Assembly: GCA_014607495.2 (NCBI GenBank)
Contig: CP053148.1
Location: 3,038,001 to 3,102,000 of the forward strand
From: Carposina sasakii
Lineage: Eukaryota; Arthropoda; Insecta; Lepidoptera; Carposinidae
Direction: 5' to 3'
Length of the DNA: 64,000 nucleotides
A model generated the notes under the pieces. It saw only the letters and a list, made by a program, of their open reading frames with translations. It was not told the DNA's origin and did not search any database. Position numbers and translations under genes: made by a program. Shown here piece after piece: positions 1 to 11,827 of the stretch; within the stretch, counting starts at the first letter, position 1; each line of letters opens with the position of its first letter.

Positions 1-141
1 GCCTAATACGAGTATTTTACACATTACGTTAGATAAATCAAAGAACCTTCGTGTGGACAGTAGAACTATAACTTATTACGTAACTAGAATGTTATGAATG
101 TATTGCCAGTGACTTTTAGGAGATTGAATTTTATTCTTCAG

Positions 142-3100
142 ATACGGTCGCTACCACACCGCGTGTCAGCTTCTCGACTCAGACAAAGGCACTTTCATCA
201 TCAACGAGAGCGACGGCGAAGGTCTAACACCGCTGCACATTGCCTCTCGCGAGGGTCACACTAGAGTGGTCCAGTTGCTCCTGAACAGAGGAGCGTTGCT
301 CCATCGTGACCATAATGGGAGGAACCCTTTGCATTTGGCTGCGATGTGCGGGTATACTCAGACTATTGAGCTTCTGCACTCCGTCCACTCGCACTTGATG
401 GATCAGACTGATAAAGATGGGGTATGTCAATTAGCTGTATATGTTATTTTATTTATGGTAAGCAGTCGAATAGGTGGAAATAAAAGATTATAAGTCAAGA
501 CTAAGACCCCTCAGCCAATCAAAAGCGTCCGGGTTAAAGATGTCTAGTTATAAATGCTCCTTTTGCGTTTTTAGCACAGTTACACATATCCTACTCGTAG
601 CTTCACAAATGGGATTGTGCCTAAAAGAGTTGCGGCGTCAGTTGTTTACAAGAGACTAGTATATTGAACGTATCTTTTAAAATCATATCTACTTGTACTG
701 CCTGATCAACAGACCAACAATGGACATGTACTGATAGTGTACTCGTATTTTTTGTTAAGGGATCATTTCATCCCTTAACAAAAAATACGCTTTGTAAATC
801 TTAAGGCTAAATTTAATTCCACTGGGGAATGTGATTGAGAATACAATATTCCACTACGATTTCCTGGAAACAGAATTTTCCGTTACAAAATCACCAACAC
901 TTAGATTTTTCTTCTCCTTCCTCAAAATTCTTCTATGGTTGCAATAATATTTGACTTCCAGAACACGCCTCTCCACTTGGCCACAATGGAGAACAAGCCG
1001 AATGCCATCGCTCTCCTGATGTCGATGAACTGCCGTCTGTTGTACAACATGATGGACATGAGCGCCATCGACTACGCCATCTACTATAAGTTCCCAGAAG
1101 CCGCTTTGGCGATGGTCACTCATGAGCAGAGGTATGGATACAGTTTTATCTGATTAAGCAATTTTTTCTGTGGTCAGATAGCTTATCTGAAGAATAATTG
1201 TAATAACGTTGTCTCTGTCTTGATCAAGCTTTAGAGTAAGACTTTATTCTTCAGATAGGCTATTTTAGCTATTGTAAAAGATGGCCCCAATTTTTTTATC
1301 TTCCGCCAAATTATGGTTATATTATGTATGATATTTAGATATAATCAAACAGTTTTCTGATGCGTCAGGCGGTTAGGAGTTTAAATGGAATTTTTGAAAA
1401 TACCGATTTGCAATCTATATTAGTGAATCCATATCTCTTTTCTCCAGATCCAAAGAAGTGATGTCCTTGCGCTCAGACCGTCACCCCTGCGTGACCTTGG
1501 CACTCATCGCTCACATGCCACGCGTCTTCGAAGCCGTCCAGGACAAGGGTATTACTAAAGCCAATTGTAAAAAAGACTCGAAGAGCTTCTATGTAAGTAA
1601 ATAACGTTAGTGTAAATAATTGGGAATCGTCAGTGGGTTGGATATGAAGATATAGGTTTTTAGATGTGGCATGTTATAAAGTTATCAGAGGTATAAGGAT
1701 AGTCATTACGTTCTTAATATAGATCAGATGCTTCTTGTCCCACGTTTACGTTTTGTACATTTTCAGGAAAATTACTTTGTTTTCTTATTTGATCAATCTT
1801 CTTTCTTCCTCATCAGCCTCTTTATTTGTCCTGGGATAAAATATAGTGCATGTTACAATTAATTTTGTCCTAAATACATAACTTACGAATTCTCGTAGAT
1901 AAATGCGGTAGAGATTTTGCTTTGTTTCGGTACTTGGATATAATTTATTATGAAATATAATACGTAGGTTTTCTTCATTAAAATTTTCCCTTGCAAATGC
2001 TGGTGCATAGCACCAGTATAAACTCAACATTTGGCTTTCGAGCCTTATGAAAAACATTACATCAGTCTTTAGCTCCATAAAAAGAACCTTGAAGTTGTCA
2101 TCAGTAGTGTACTTGCATGGTAGAATAAAATAACTAATAATCAAATTGCTAAACCATTAAAACAACCAGATCAAGTACTGCTTCGTCGCACTCAGTTCTC
2201 AACCTTACGAGGATAACGCCCAGAAGTCACGGAATGTACCCTTACCGGCGCTGAACGTGAGTAAATACTTCACATATTTATGTCTAATCTTTTTCTTTCT
2301 TACACCATCACAGATTAAGTACAATTTCAAACACTATCAGCATTCGAAACTGGAGATAGATGCGCTGAGGCTGGCGCTTAACGAACCTAAGTACAGGCCA
2401 GAACCGTTGTGTGTAATCAACGTGAGTGCATACGCACATATAGCTATTGTCAATGTATAACACACTTTGTATACTTGCAATACTTTTGGTAAACCTGTGT
2501 TGGAAGATCCTTGAGAAACTTGACTAACGAAAAAAACTGCACGGGCAATATGGCATTAAATTTTTTTTTGTCATTTTTGAGAATTGAAATTTAGAAATTT
2601 TGAACTAGACCGTATAATATACTCGTATTTACCCATCGTTTTAGTCATTTAAGTTTCTTGGTACGGGCACCAATGTCTTTATAATTCTCACCTGTTTCAT
2701 ATGATTTTGTTTAGTTACTTTAGTACATAAAAAGGCAGGGACAAAATAAACAAGTTTGCTAACTGTATTGTAAGATGGAAATGGGTTACCATGAACTTTT
2801 AATGCTGGATTGTTTTTATATTGTAAGCGAGACGTCGCTTCATATTACTTATGCTTCATCTTGCTTGAATTAAAACAAATGTTCTAGGGATCATAGTAAC
2901 CCCTAAGGATATCGAACGAGAATATAATTGTGTCATGTCAGTTTATTTATCATTACTATTAGCTTGTGGATGTGGCGTCGCGTGAACGTTTTCTAATCTA
3001 ACGATTTTAATCTGGTGGATAGGGGCTAATAAATTAAATCACCCCATAAAAGTTACAACAGTTCATAGGGATTTCATAAAAAATTTTCTTATGCTTGTAA

Positions 3101-6100
3101 AATAATAAAAAATACGTAAAACAGAATACAAGATATAACTTCATTACAAGAAATTTGTATCAAACAAGGACTATTGTAACTTTTATAAGTGGCAAGGATG
3201 GTACTAATAATTGACTGTTCCTCACCCACTGCTGATAAACTTTGCACAACTATAATGCAAACGCACTAACCTTTTATATTATTCATGCTTTAAAAGACAG
3301 AGGCATAATTTTTATTCTATTCACACAAACCATAATAAATACTGGTGTGTTACATGTTTAAATGCCGATGTGTATAAACACTTTTTGTCGGGCTTTTTTT
3401 GTCTAAACAGTGAACACCATATTGGCTTTTAACTATAGCTTACGATATTTGGGTATAACTTGTATACTATACACACAATGGTATTTGTTCATATATCCAA
3501 CACAATTCATACATCAATATACATAAAAAAAACTGTTATTTTCAGGCAATGGTGCAACATGGCAGATTAGAGCTACTAGCTCATCCTCTAAGCCAAAAAT
3601 ATTTGCAAATGAAATGGAACTCGTACGGGAAATATTTCCACCTTGCCAACTTGCTGTTCTACAGTGTCTTCTTATCCTTCGTCACGGTATTCTCTTACCT
3701 CCTGATGAAAAACTCGCACTTGACGCAAATAACTTTGAGCAAAATTGGAAAGGAATGCTCTCAGTCGCCTATTGCGAAGCGCACAAACTCCACCAGTAGG
3801 AATACGTATCCGCAAACTTCTTTAGATCCAAGTAAGCAAATTTTTCTTTTTACTATCCTGGGAGTTAAGATAAAGTTAGATGTATTCTTTAAGGGATATT
3901 TCTGACACTCCATTTGGGACTAGATCACTATCAAGTCCAACCTACGATTTTAGATTCCCAACTTTTAGTTCTCACATTTTAGTGCCATTTGAGTATCGAC
4001 GACTTATCAGTAACCATAAGGCAACGTAGTCTCTGCGCCATTTGGTACTCCTTGAAATGATCATACTGCTGCATGAACACGGCACCGCAATACTAGAAAG
4101 TTGCTAGTCTTCATTACTAATTCAGTTTCACAAGTATCAACACACAACGGTATCTTTTTCAGATTTCGAGGTGATAGTTGCCATGTACACGTGCACTATA
4201 TTCGTTTTAACTTACAACTGTTTGTGCCTGGTGCGGGAGTTCAGCAATTTAAAGGAGCAGAAATTCCATTACCTGGTGGATCCTTCAAACCTGGTCTCGT
4301 GGGTGCTTTATGTCAGTTCCACTATGATGGTCATCCCGCTTGTTTTTGGTCATTGCAGTGATTATCAGGTAAGGACATTTCAAAATTCGGTTTTGTCTTA
4401 AGGTATCGGAAACTAGAGGACTTCCTGATTCGAATAGAGTACGGAAAGGCTGTGTTTCCAAAAATGGTGTAGCCAAAATTACAGGATAAAGAGAGCAGAT
4501 TTCTCAGCCTAGTTTAGCACAGCGGGGTCAGTTGTAAAAGATAAGTGACAAGTTGCTAGCTCATCGCTTGACAGAACGCCTCTAAACGCCACAGTCGACT
4601 TACGACATAAACGGAAGGAGCTGCAGCTTATGCATTGTAATTAAGGCCCATATTAGCACCATGCAGTTGAATAGTTACTTAGACTACCTACGACAATGAC
4701 CAAAAAGGTTTACATTAATTATCTTTACAAAATTACTCTGTTTTTAGTTTTCTGCCGCCGCAATAACTGTCTTCTTGTCCTGGTTTGAGTTGCTCCTCTT
4801 GTTGCAACGATTCGACCGGGTCGGAATTTACGTGGTCATGTTCCTGGAGATCCTGCAGACCCTCATCAAAGTGCTGATGGTCTTCTCCATCCTGATAATT
4901 GCATTTGGCCTGGCGTTCTTTATACTCCTGTCAAAAGTGGGTTCCCCGAAAACGGTATTGACAATCATTTTATTTTTAGCGCTCTTGCATGGTAGGCAAG
5001 GCTTTTAATGGAGGTAGTATTACATTTATCTTACATACATCTATCTATGATTTGGCATTATCATTCGGTCTAGTGTTTTATGGCCTTGTGCGACTAGTGG
5101 GAATATATACTATATATATATATATGTGTGTGTGTATATATAAGGCTGTCAAAACTTCTTTCTTAAATAGGCTGATAGCTTATTTATAGCACTAAAGTGA
5201 ATCGCATGTTTTCTATTCGATAGGTTTTAATAAGTTCTTATATACTTTCAATTATTAGGTTACCTAGGGCCGCGATATTATGATTCATAGGTAGACAATA
5301 GTTTAAAATATATCTTAGGCTGCTCATTATGTCTGCATGATCTGTTTTATATAACATTGTGATATTTGTAAAACATACCTATTTATAATCTTTTGTAATA
5401 TATATGTACAGATACTATGCATTTACTCCAAGGGTATCACTAGCTGTAATTTATGCGTGTTTCGGTTTATTTATATCTAATAATTACTATGTCCTACTAA
5501 AATATGTACACGCCAAGCATGCAATGCGAAATGATTATACAAGCTATGCGATTGTCGCTTTGCGATACAAATATATCACACACACAGCTCCTGATTTCAA
5601 AATATGTATTTCGGTTCCTATAGTAGCGACCATTACAGGGCCAGCACCTGTCCTTCAATAGTATACCGATGTCACTGATGAGGACCTTTGCAATGATGCT
5701 GGGGGAAATCGACTTTGTTGGGACCTACGTGCAACCATATTACAAGCCTGAGAGCGACACCATGCTTCCGTTTCCATTGCCGACCTTCTTCATACTTGGA
5801 ATGTTTATGGTATTGATGCCAATTCTGCTGATGAACTTGCTCATCGGTTTGGCTGTTGGCGACATTGAGAGCGTTAGGCGTAATGCTCAGCTGAAACGTT
5901 TGGCTATGCAGGTAGGTTCTACGGGTTTGCCAGAAGAGTTTTATTAGCGAAATCATGACATTACTCTTGCTCTCAGTAATTTAATAGCTTTTACTCTGCA
6001 AATATTACCTATATTGGATTGGCACTGTGACACTGGATTTATGTTTTTTTAAGAAGCTTTAAAGATTACATTTACAGCAATTTGGGTTGTTGATTAAATT

Positions 6101-7653
6101 AACATTCCAGCTAAAATCATAAAATCACTGATTTTAAATATATTTTAGGTTGTATTGCACACTGAATTGGAAAAGAAACTGCCGGCGATTCTTCTGGAGA
6201 AGGTGGACAAAGACGAGCTGATCGAGTATCCAAATAACAAGAAATGCAAGCTCGGCTTCTTAGACCTGATTCTGCGTAACTGGTTCTGCAATCCTTTTAA
6301 TGATGAAGGTATATGTACGTTGTGGGATAAGGAGTTCAGGTGCTAATATAAGACAACGATATAATAAAGCCAGGCACTGTTTAAAATGACTTATGAATTA
6401 TTAAATATTTGTCAAAATTTGTCAGTACTTAGCTTAAACAAAGTTTAAATTATTTTGTAATAACACAAATATTGTTTTATGTCTAAACTTTAAAGGTTGG
6501 GTATTCCCTGTCTCTATTTATGTAATAAAGTCCCGTGTGTTATATCTACATACAAGTTGCTATAAACTAAAATTGAATAGATCGAACAGTTTTTTTGTCG
6601 AGAACAGATGGAATTTATGAGAACTTATTTTTTTCTATTTTCATAAATTAGAAAACTAACTATTGGAAATATTAAAGGCACAATAAGTTGTAAATGTAAC
6701 AGGCTTATTTGCCATATTGAAGAAATACTCGTAACCAGCCACAGGTCCTTGGGTAAAATTGCGTAATTCCTATAAAGGTATATACAGAATTGTAGTTTTC
6801 ACTATAATTATATGTTTCTTGCGATATTTTTCTTAGTTGGAGCTGATCTAGTGCTTGAAAGCAGCGAGGACTACATCTCAGCGGAGCTTGACAAGCAGAA
6901 GCGACGCCTACGGGAGATGAACCAGTTGATGGAACAACAGCACACCCTGCTTCGTTTAGTTGTTCAGGTAATATATTATTATGTGACAAGGAAGTAAACG
7001 TGAAAATGGTCTAGTTCCTATTTGTACCAAGCTCTACAATTCTTGAATCGTCGACCACAGAAATAGAAACACAGTAACGCGACACAACTCCGAATAACCT
7101 CATTTATTTAGGGTTGATTTTTCCAAACAGATATTCTATCTGATGAATAAAGTTGATGCTGTCTCTATCATGATCAAGTTTTAGAGAAAGACAGCATCAA
7201 CTTTTTTCTTCTGATAGACTATCTGACTTTCAATCACACCGACGACGAACCACAACAAAAATTTTTGGTGTAAATTAGGCATGTTTAATTTTTTTACTCG
7301 ACTGCACCAAAAGAGTCCTTGAGAAAGAAGTTTGTTGTGGTTAGTATTGTGAGTTTTGCATTTTTGCATTTATGTCAATGTTGCTCCAAACGAGCGATTC
7401 ATAATCTTCATCAAAGTTTTCTTACACCGGACTGTTAAAGGTTATTTTAGTCCACGTGCTGGACATATAAATGGAAACAAATCATGGAACTATTATATTA
7501 TACTATTATTCACAGAAAATGGAGATAAAAACCGAGGCAGACGACGTGGATGAAGGTGTGTCACCGAGCGAGACCCGCGTGTTTCCTCGATGGAGCTCAC
7601 CCAGGATCAGGAAGAAGCTGCGTACTGCCACCTCTTTTAACAAAGGTGGTTAG
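142..7653 (+). CDS. TrpA1: TRPA1 cation channel, 5'-truncated by the window edge
   Basis: TRPA1 is a plasma-membrane cation channel for heat and irritants in sensory neurons. Twelve exons are visible: 142-421, 962-1131, 1448-1592, 2170-2256, 2314-2421, 3546-3831, 4163-4368, 4748-4936, 5639-5911, 6149-6308, 6837-6967 and 7516-7653. All junctions are GT-AG and the frame closes at TAG (7651-7653), giving 723 residues if both exons 4 and 5 are counted. Ankyrin repeats (TPLHIASREGHTRVVQLLL, NPLHLAA, TPLHLA) fill roughly the first 150 residues. Membrane segments S1-S6 lie at about 297-320, 360-383, 403-424, 428-450, 453-487 and 537-563. The pore loop carries GEID (about 512-515), and S6 ends NLLIGLAVGDIE. 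A charged helix likely to form a coiled coil follows (about 600-680). The first visible exon starts inside a codon, so earlier exons with most ankyrin repeats lie outside. Introns hold a short perfect hairpin (745-788), two hairpin-MITE copies and a family-B repeat (about 4501-4662). The family call is firm; orthology to TRPA1 rather than painless or pyrexia rests on the linker and pore sequence. Confidence 0.95.
745..788. repeat. Perfect 18-bp inverted repeat in a TRPA1 intron
   Basis: Arms at 745-762 and 771-788 are exact reverse complements around an 8-nt loop. They would form a stable hairpin in the intron RNA. No function is evident. Confidence 0.8.
1173..1264. mobile_element. Hairpin MITE family H, copy 1
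   Basis: About 92 bp, self-complementary: GATAGCTTATCTGAAGAATA near the left end answers TATTCTTCAGATAGGCTAT near the right. The centre carries a CTTGATCAAG palindrome. Related copies occur at 7128-7227, 23028-23116, 25700-25795 and 28592-28696. Confidence 0.6.
2170..2256 (+). other. TrpA1: TRPA1 linker exon, version a (29 codons)
   Basis: This phase-0 exon encodes the linker between the ankyrin repeats and S1. It begins IKYCF and ends PLPALN. Acceptor AACCAG and donor GTGAGT flank it. The next exon also begins IKY and ends with a similar P-L-x-x-x-N tail, so the two look like duplicated, alternative versions of one segment. Confidence 0.85.
2314..2421 (+). other. TrpA1: TRPA1 linker exon, version b (36 codons)
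   Basis: This phase-0 exon begins IKYNF and ends PEPLCVIN, with acceptor ATCACAG and donor GTGAGT. It is only 57 bp downstream of the donor of version a. Either version joins in frame to the following exon (AMVQHGRLELL). Drosophila TrpA1 is known to use alternative exons in this linker that change thermal gating; mutual exclusion here is inferred from sequence. Confidence 0.85.
7128..7227. mobile_element. Hairpin MITE family H, copy 2
   Basis: It has the same design as copy 1, in the last TRPA1 intron. The arms contain GTTGATGCTGTCTCT and AGAGAAAGACAGCATCAAC around TGATCAAG, and it ends GATAGACTATCTGAC. Confidence 0.6.
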
Positions 7654-7878
7654 AAAGGGCATAGAGATTCTCAAAATATATTAAAGGGGTTAGTTCATTT
7701 ATACGGTTTTAGTTTTGGGGGCATTCGATCGAGCATTGTTTTGTTATAGGTCTCTCAATATCTTTTATAATTATTGTAAAATGTTTGCGAACATTGTCCT
7801 AACCCTTTTGAAAAGATTGAAGTCTCTTTATATGTTACAAGAATCTAGTTTATTGACTGGATTGTCTTCTCGATAAGA

Positions 7879-7884
7879 AATAAA
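7879..7884 (+). promoter_or_regulatory. Candidate TRPA1 polyadenylation signal
   Basis: AATAAA lies 226 bp after the TRPA1 stop codon; another occurs at 8020-8025. Either could end the transcript. The hexamer is frequent by chance in AT-rich DNA. Confidence 0.35.
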
Positions 7885-9922
7885 GATTATCAAGTCTGAT
7901 ATTGTTCAAATTGTTACCTACAGTGAAATTAGATCTTGGATCAAATTTTACTCTTGTTCTTTCTTTTGTGGTAATTTTTATATATCCGGGGTTTTAGGTA
8001 TCCGATTTAATTACACTTCAATAAATTCATAATTAGATTATTAGTTTTTCGATCGATCGATAATTAAATATTTAATATTGGTTGGGCGAAGGGTGTACGT
8101 TGTTGCTGTTTAAAATCAAACTAAATAAAATCAAACCGGACTAACTAGTTATAAAAATTTAATGTTTTAAAGGCGATGTTAGTATATAAGTGTATTTTAT
8201 TACTTAAATGTTAGGTTATTCCGACTTTTTCTCTGGATAACTGGTGTTGTATAGGTATTCGTAAAAAAGCTATTTGAATCAGTAAGATATAGTAGGTCAA
8301 GCACGTACTTCTTCATGCTTTGTAACGCTATCATCAGGGCTGGATTTTTAGTTGGGCAACCGGGGCACCTACAATAGAGACTTAGAAAAAATATGACATT
8401 GAGATTTGCTGCCACTCCTTTGTTGCCCCAAAGCCGCCAGACCTCTAAACTGGCTATCGTCTGTCCGTATCTGTGAAATTTTCTATGAGATTTGACGATT
8501 AGGTAACATTGGGTCATGCTAGTTCGCTATAAAAACTAGAGACTAGCAACATATCATGTATCAAATCTCAATAAATCTTTCTATTCTATAGCATTTTTAC
8601 TTCACGTATAGAATGCACTTATCTAATATAGAATGTCCGTCCGGAACGTGACTCTGAATTAAATTCACTGTTTGTCACTAAGGCTGAGAACAAACGAGCG
8701 TAAAGTTGAGTCTGTCTACGGTTTTATACAAAAACGCAATTTGGTTAAAATGGCATTACCAAAACTAGTACATAACTCACAACGCGTTTGGCTTTTCCCA
8801 TGCTCTTACTAGCTGCATGTGCTTGCATTTTATATTTTGTGTACAAATATTCAGCTTCAGTTACCATCAAAACTATAAAAAGGTCAAACCTCTTATTTTT
8901 ATAACCTCTTATTCTATAGTTTATATTATTATATTATTATTGAAGATTCATAAATTTATTATTTGTTTCCTTGATTCTATGTAGGTACTCGAAACTTGAA
9001 AGCTACAATAATAATTTAATTCATGCATTTTGTGGATAGGAGCCTTTTAGTTTTTTTTTTTTATTACATAACATTACCCGTTACTCCTTGTTTAACCAAA
9101 ATTAATAAGTTAAATTGTTAGAATAAGTAAGACTATACCTAGAATATCCTATAATAAAATTACTGGGATAATATACTATACAATAGATATAAATGTGTAT
9201 ATTTATGAAATCTGAATATTACTAAAATTATTCAAATTCAAATTTTCAAATTCAAAATCATTTATTCGACATGAAAGCATTAACAACTTGTTTGTCGATT
9301 GTCTAATTATATGTTACTTTCTATGTTCGCACCCCAAAAATATATTATACCAGGAATTTACTATAGTTGCTAGCGAAAATAGGTAACTACAACTATACCT
9401 ATAGGTGGATCTCAGTAAAATTCATGAATAAAAGAAAGTAGCTGGATACAACAGCGTAGTTTGAAAAATATGAGGTACTCGTACCTAGTATAAAAACACC
9501 TGTAATATCACATTTTATAAATGTCGCATTTTCTCTATACATACTTATATATTTTTTTATTTCCAAAATTTTATCCTATTTTGCCATATGTCGCTCGCGA
9601 AGATTTATCTTGTCAAAATAAATCCACACTTGTAGCATTTTTTTACAAAAAATGTTATGTTTTTTTTAAATGCGGGTGTCAGGGTATATAGGTCGAGGTA
9701 AATAAGGCGAAACGACTGATGGTACATTATGGTATTATACCTAGATAAAAATAAACCTAATTCATAATTGTGTGCGAAATACCGAAAGTGACTGACAACT
9801 TTATTTTTTAAATGACTCCATTAGAATTAACTGACCTATAAACTAATTATAACTAAATTAAATCTATTTGAAGGATAAACTTGATGTTCTCTACATATAC
9901 AGCCCCAAGTTTTATCATCAGA

Positions 9923-10038
9923 GGGGTAAGCACGAACCTTTTTACGTAGCGTAACGCTAGCGACTCGCTAACAAAATCTATGTGATTTAACAGTTTGACG
10001 CTAGCGTTACGGACTATCGAGAGGTTCGTGCTCACCCC
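9923..10038. mobile_element. Inverted-repeat MITE family G, copy 1
   Basis: Arms GGGGTAAGCACGAACC and GGTTCGTGCTCACCCC face each other. Inner arms are rich in GCGTAACGCTAGCG and its complement. A diverged copy lies at 21987-22103. Confidence 0.65.
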
Positions 10039-10211
10039 ACTGTTTAGGCAAATAGTTCTGCCTATTTGCTCTTATAAGATTATTACAAAGATACTTAAGT
10101 AACTAAATATTTCCGAAAATTGTCTGACTCTTCCATAGAAAAATGACTAGGTTTTACAAGAAGAAAAATAAATGAAATTGTATTAGGCGTTACAATTCGG
10201 AAGTTCAAAGA

Positions 10212-10363
10212 TTCACTATGGGTGCGCCCACCACCGGGCCCTACACCCTCCACTGACATGGCGATTGTAGTTAGTGCAAGTGCCTGTTGTCGCAATTATG
10301 AGTTATCAGATCCGAGGGTCAGTGGAGGGTGTAGGGCCCGGTGGTGGGCGCACCCATAGTGAA
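10212..10363. repeat. Perfect 46-bp inverted repeat with a 60-bp spacer
   Basis: Arms 10212-10257 and 10318-10363 are exact reverse complements and GC-rich (GGGTGCGCCCACCACCGGGC in the left arm). A diverged single arm of the same family sits at 22331-22385. It is probably a foldback or MITE-type element. Confidence 0.75.
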
Positions 10364-10670
10364 AGAAGAAAAATCACTGAGGATTTTATAAAAGAAGGGG
10401 CTTAATCAATGTACCACTCAGTAATTTATATGACGCGGTTTTCTCTGAATGAACGTTATTAGACCCCTCTCTGATTCCTCTATGTATGAAACGAAACATT
10501 TTCATCAATTTGTATGCAAAATGCGCATACAAGTTATGTATTTGATACATTTAAGGTTTTTATGGAAAAGGAATGGTGAATGTTAAATTGATATACCTAT
10601 AATTTTATGGAGATTATTTATGGTCCATATTTTGAACACCACCGAGTAACTATTAGACTGCCTTTCCATC

Positions 10671-10793
10671 AGAGATGTGCAACGCTACGTCACTATGGAT
10701 GCATGAGGTACCAATCATATCTAGTCCATGATGTCGACGACTGAGTGATGGATATCAAACGCATCCATTGTAATAATGGCGTTCCACATCTCT
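10671..10793. mobile_element. Small inverted-repeat element
   Basis: The left end AGAGATGTGCAACGC and the right end GGCGTTCCACATCTCT are near-perfect inverted repeats bounding 123 bp. No coding capacity and no clear target duplication are visible. A fragment similar to its left half seems to occur near 22104-22170. Confidence 0.5.
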
Positions 10794-11766
10794 AGTGAAA
10801 AGATGTTCTCTTCCCGCTTAGGTTCTATTGTAAATTTAATTTTATGTATTGTTTATTTATTATTTATTTATTTGTTATATTAGGTAAATAATTAGTGTTA
10901 TATTATTTATTCCATTAGTTAATTATATTCTACTATGTCATCATAAATGAAGAGTTATGCTCAAATATGCCTCAGAAATTGCTTGATCATTGTAATAGCT
11001 AGTCTTTCAAAACCAATTTTTTAATCTTTGTTACATTTATACATTGATTTATTTGTATAATGCACGAAGCAGAAAAAATAACGTACCTACCCATTTTTCT
11101 TTTACCTATAAAGGTAACTGCAAACAGTAGATGCATTCTATTTTTTCCTACAAAAAATTATGGGGCATTTTTCTATAGGATTTGTGCATACTCCTTTATT
11201 TGACAATTCTATTCTTTTTTCCTATACATTTTATGGATAGAACGTGTTAGTTATAAGTTTAAAAATTTAATCTAGTCATCTTATAAGGTGTTAACAAAAG
11301 ATTGAGGTTTATAGAAAAGTATTTTGCGAGTCGTTTTGAATAGATAGTATCATCTAAGTAAGAGAAATGTTTACACCAATATAAGAACCATGTATTATCT
11401 ATAATTTTTATCTTGAAATATATATAAGAACCAAACAGTGTTTTTTATTTAACATAATCCCCGTTGGTTTACTGCTAATACTACTAATAAATACTATTTC
11501 TATTTTCATAACTCTTTTTTCTAAAATAAAACTTTGATCCACCGACAAACAGCCTACGGAACTCCAAAATGCTGATTACATTTACCGCAAACACGTAAAC
11601 TAATTCACCATGTAGTGGCACACATTTAGTTGTAATAGCTCTTTGGTCCCCGTTCCAACCCAATGAATGGAGTCGGCTACCGAAGAATTATCACCACGGC
11701 GTCCATTGTCACCATCGCGCTAATGGGTGAAATTTTACCCTATTGTTCCCCTTCCCGTAACAAAAT

Positions 11767-11774
11767 TATATATA
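11767..11774 (+). promoter_or_regulatory. Candidate TATA box for the CUB-protein gene
   Basis: TATATATA lies 53 bp upstream of the start codon at 11828. That spacing leaves room for a short 5' UTR beginning near 11800. The call rests on position and motif only. Confidence 0.35.
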
Positions 11775-11827
11775 TTCGACATCACGCATATTTCACGTTT
11801 CACAATAATATCTAAACTTGTGTAAAT

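Larger units (their letters stand above)
7885..11766. other. Intergenic region between TRPA1 and the CUB-protein gene
   Basis: I find no convincing exon on either strand. The open frames are short and AT-driven. The region contains three inverted-repeat elements, listed separately (9923-10038, 10212-10363 and 10671-10793). The remainder is AT-rich sequence with no structure I can name. Confidence 0.6.
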
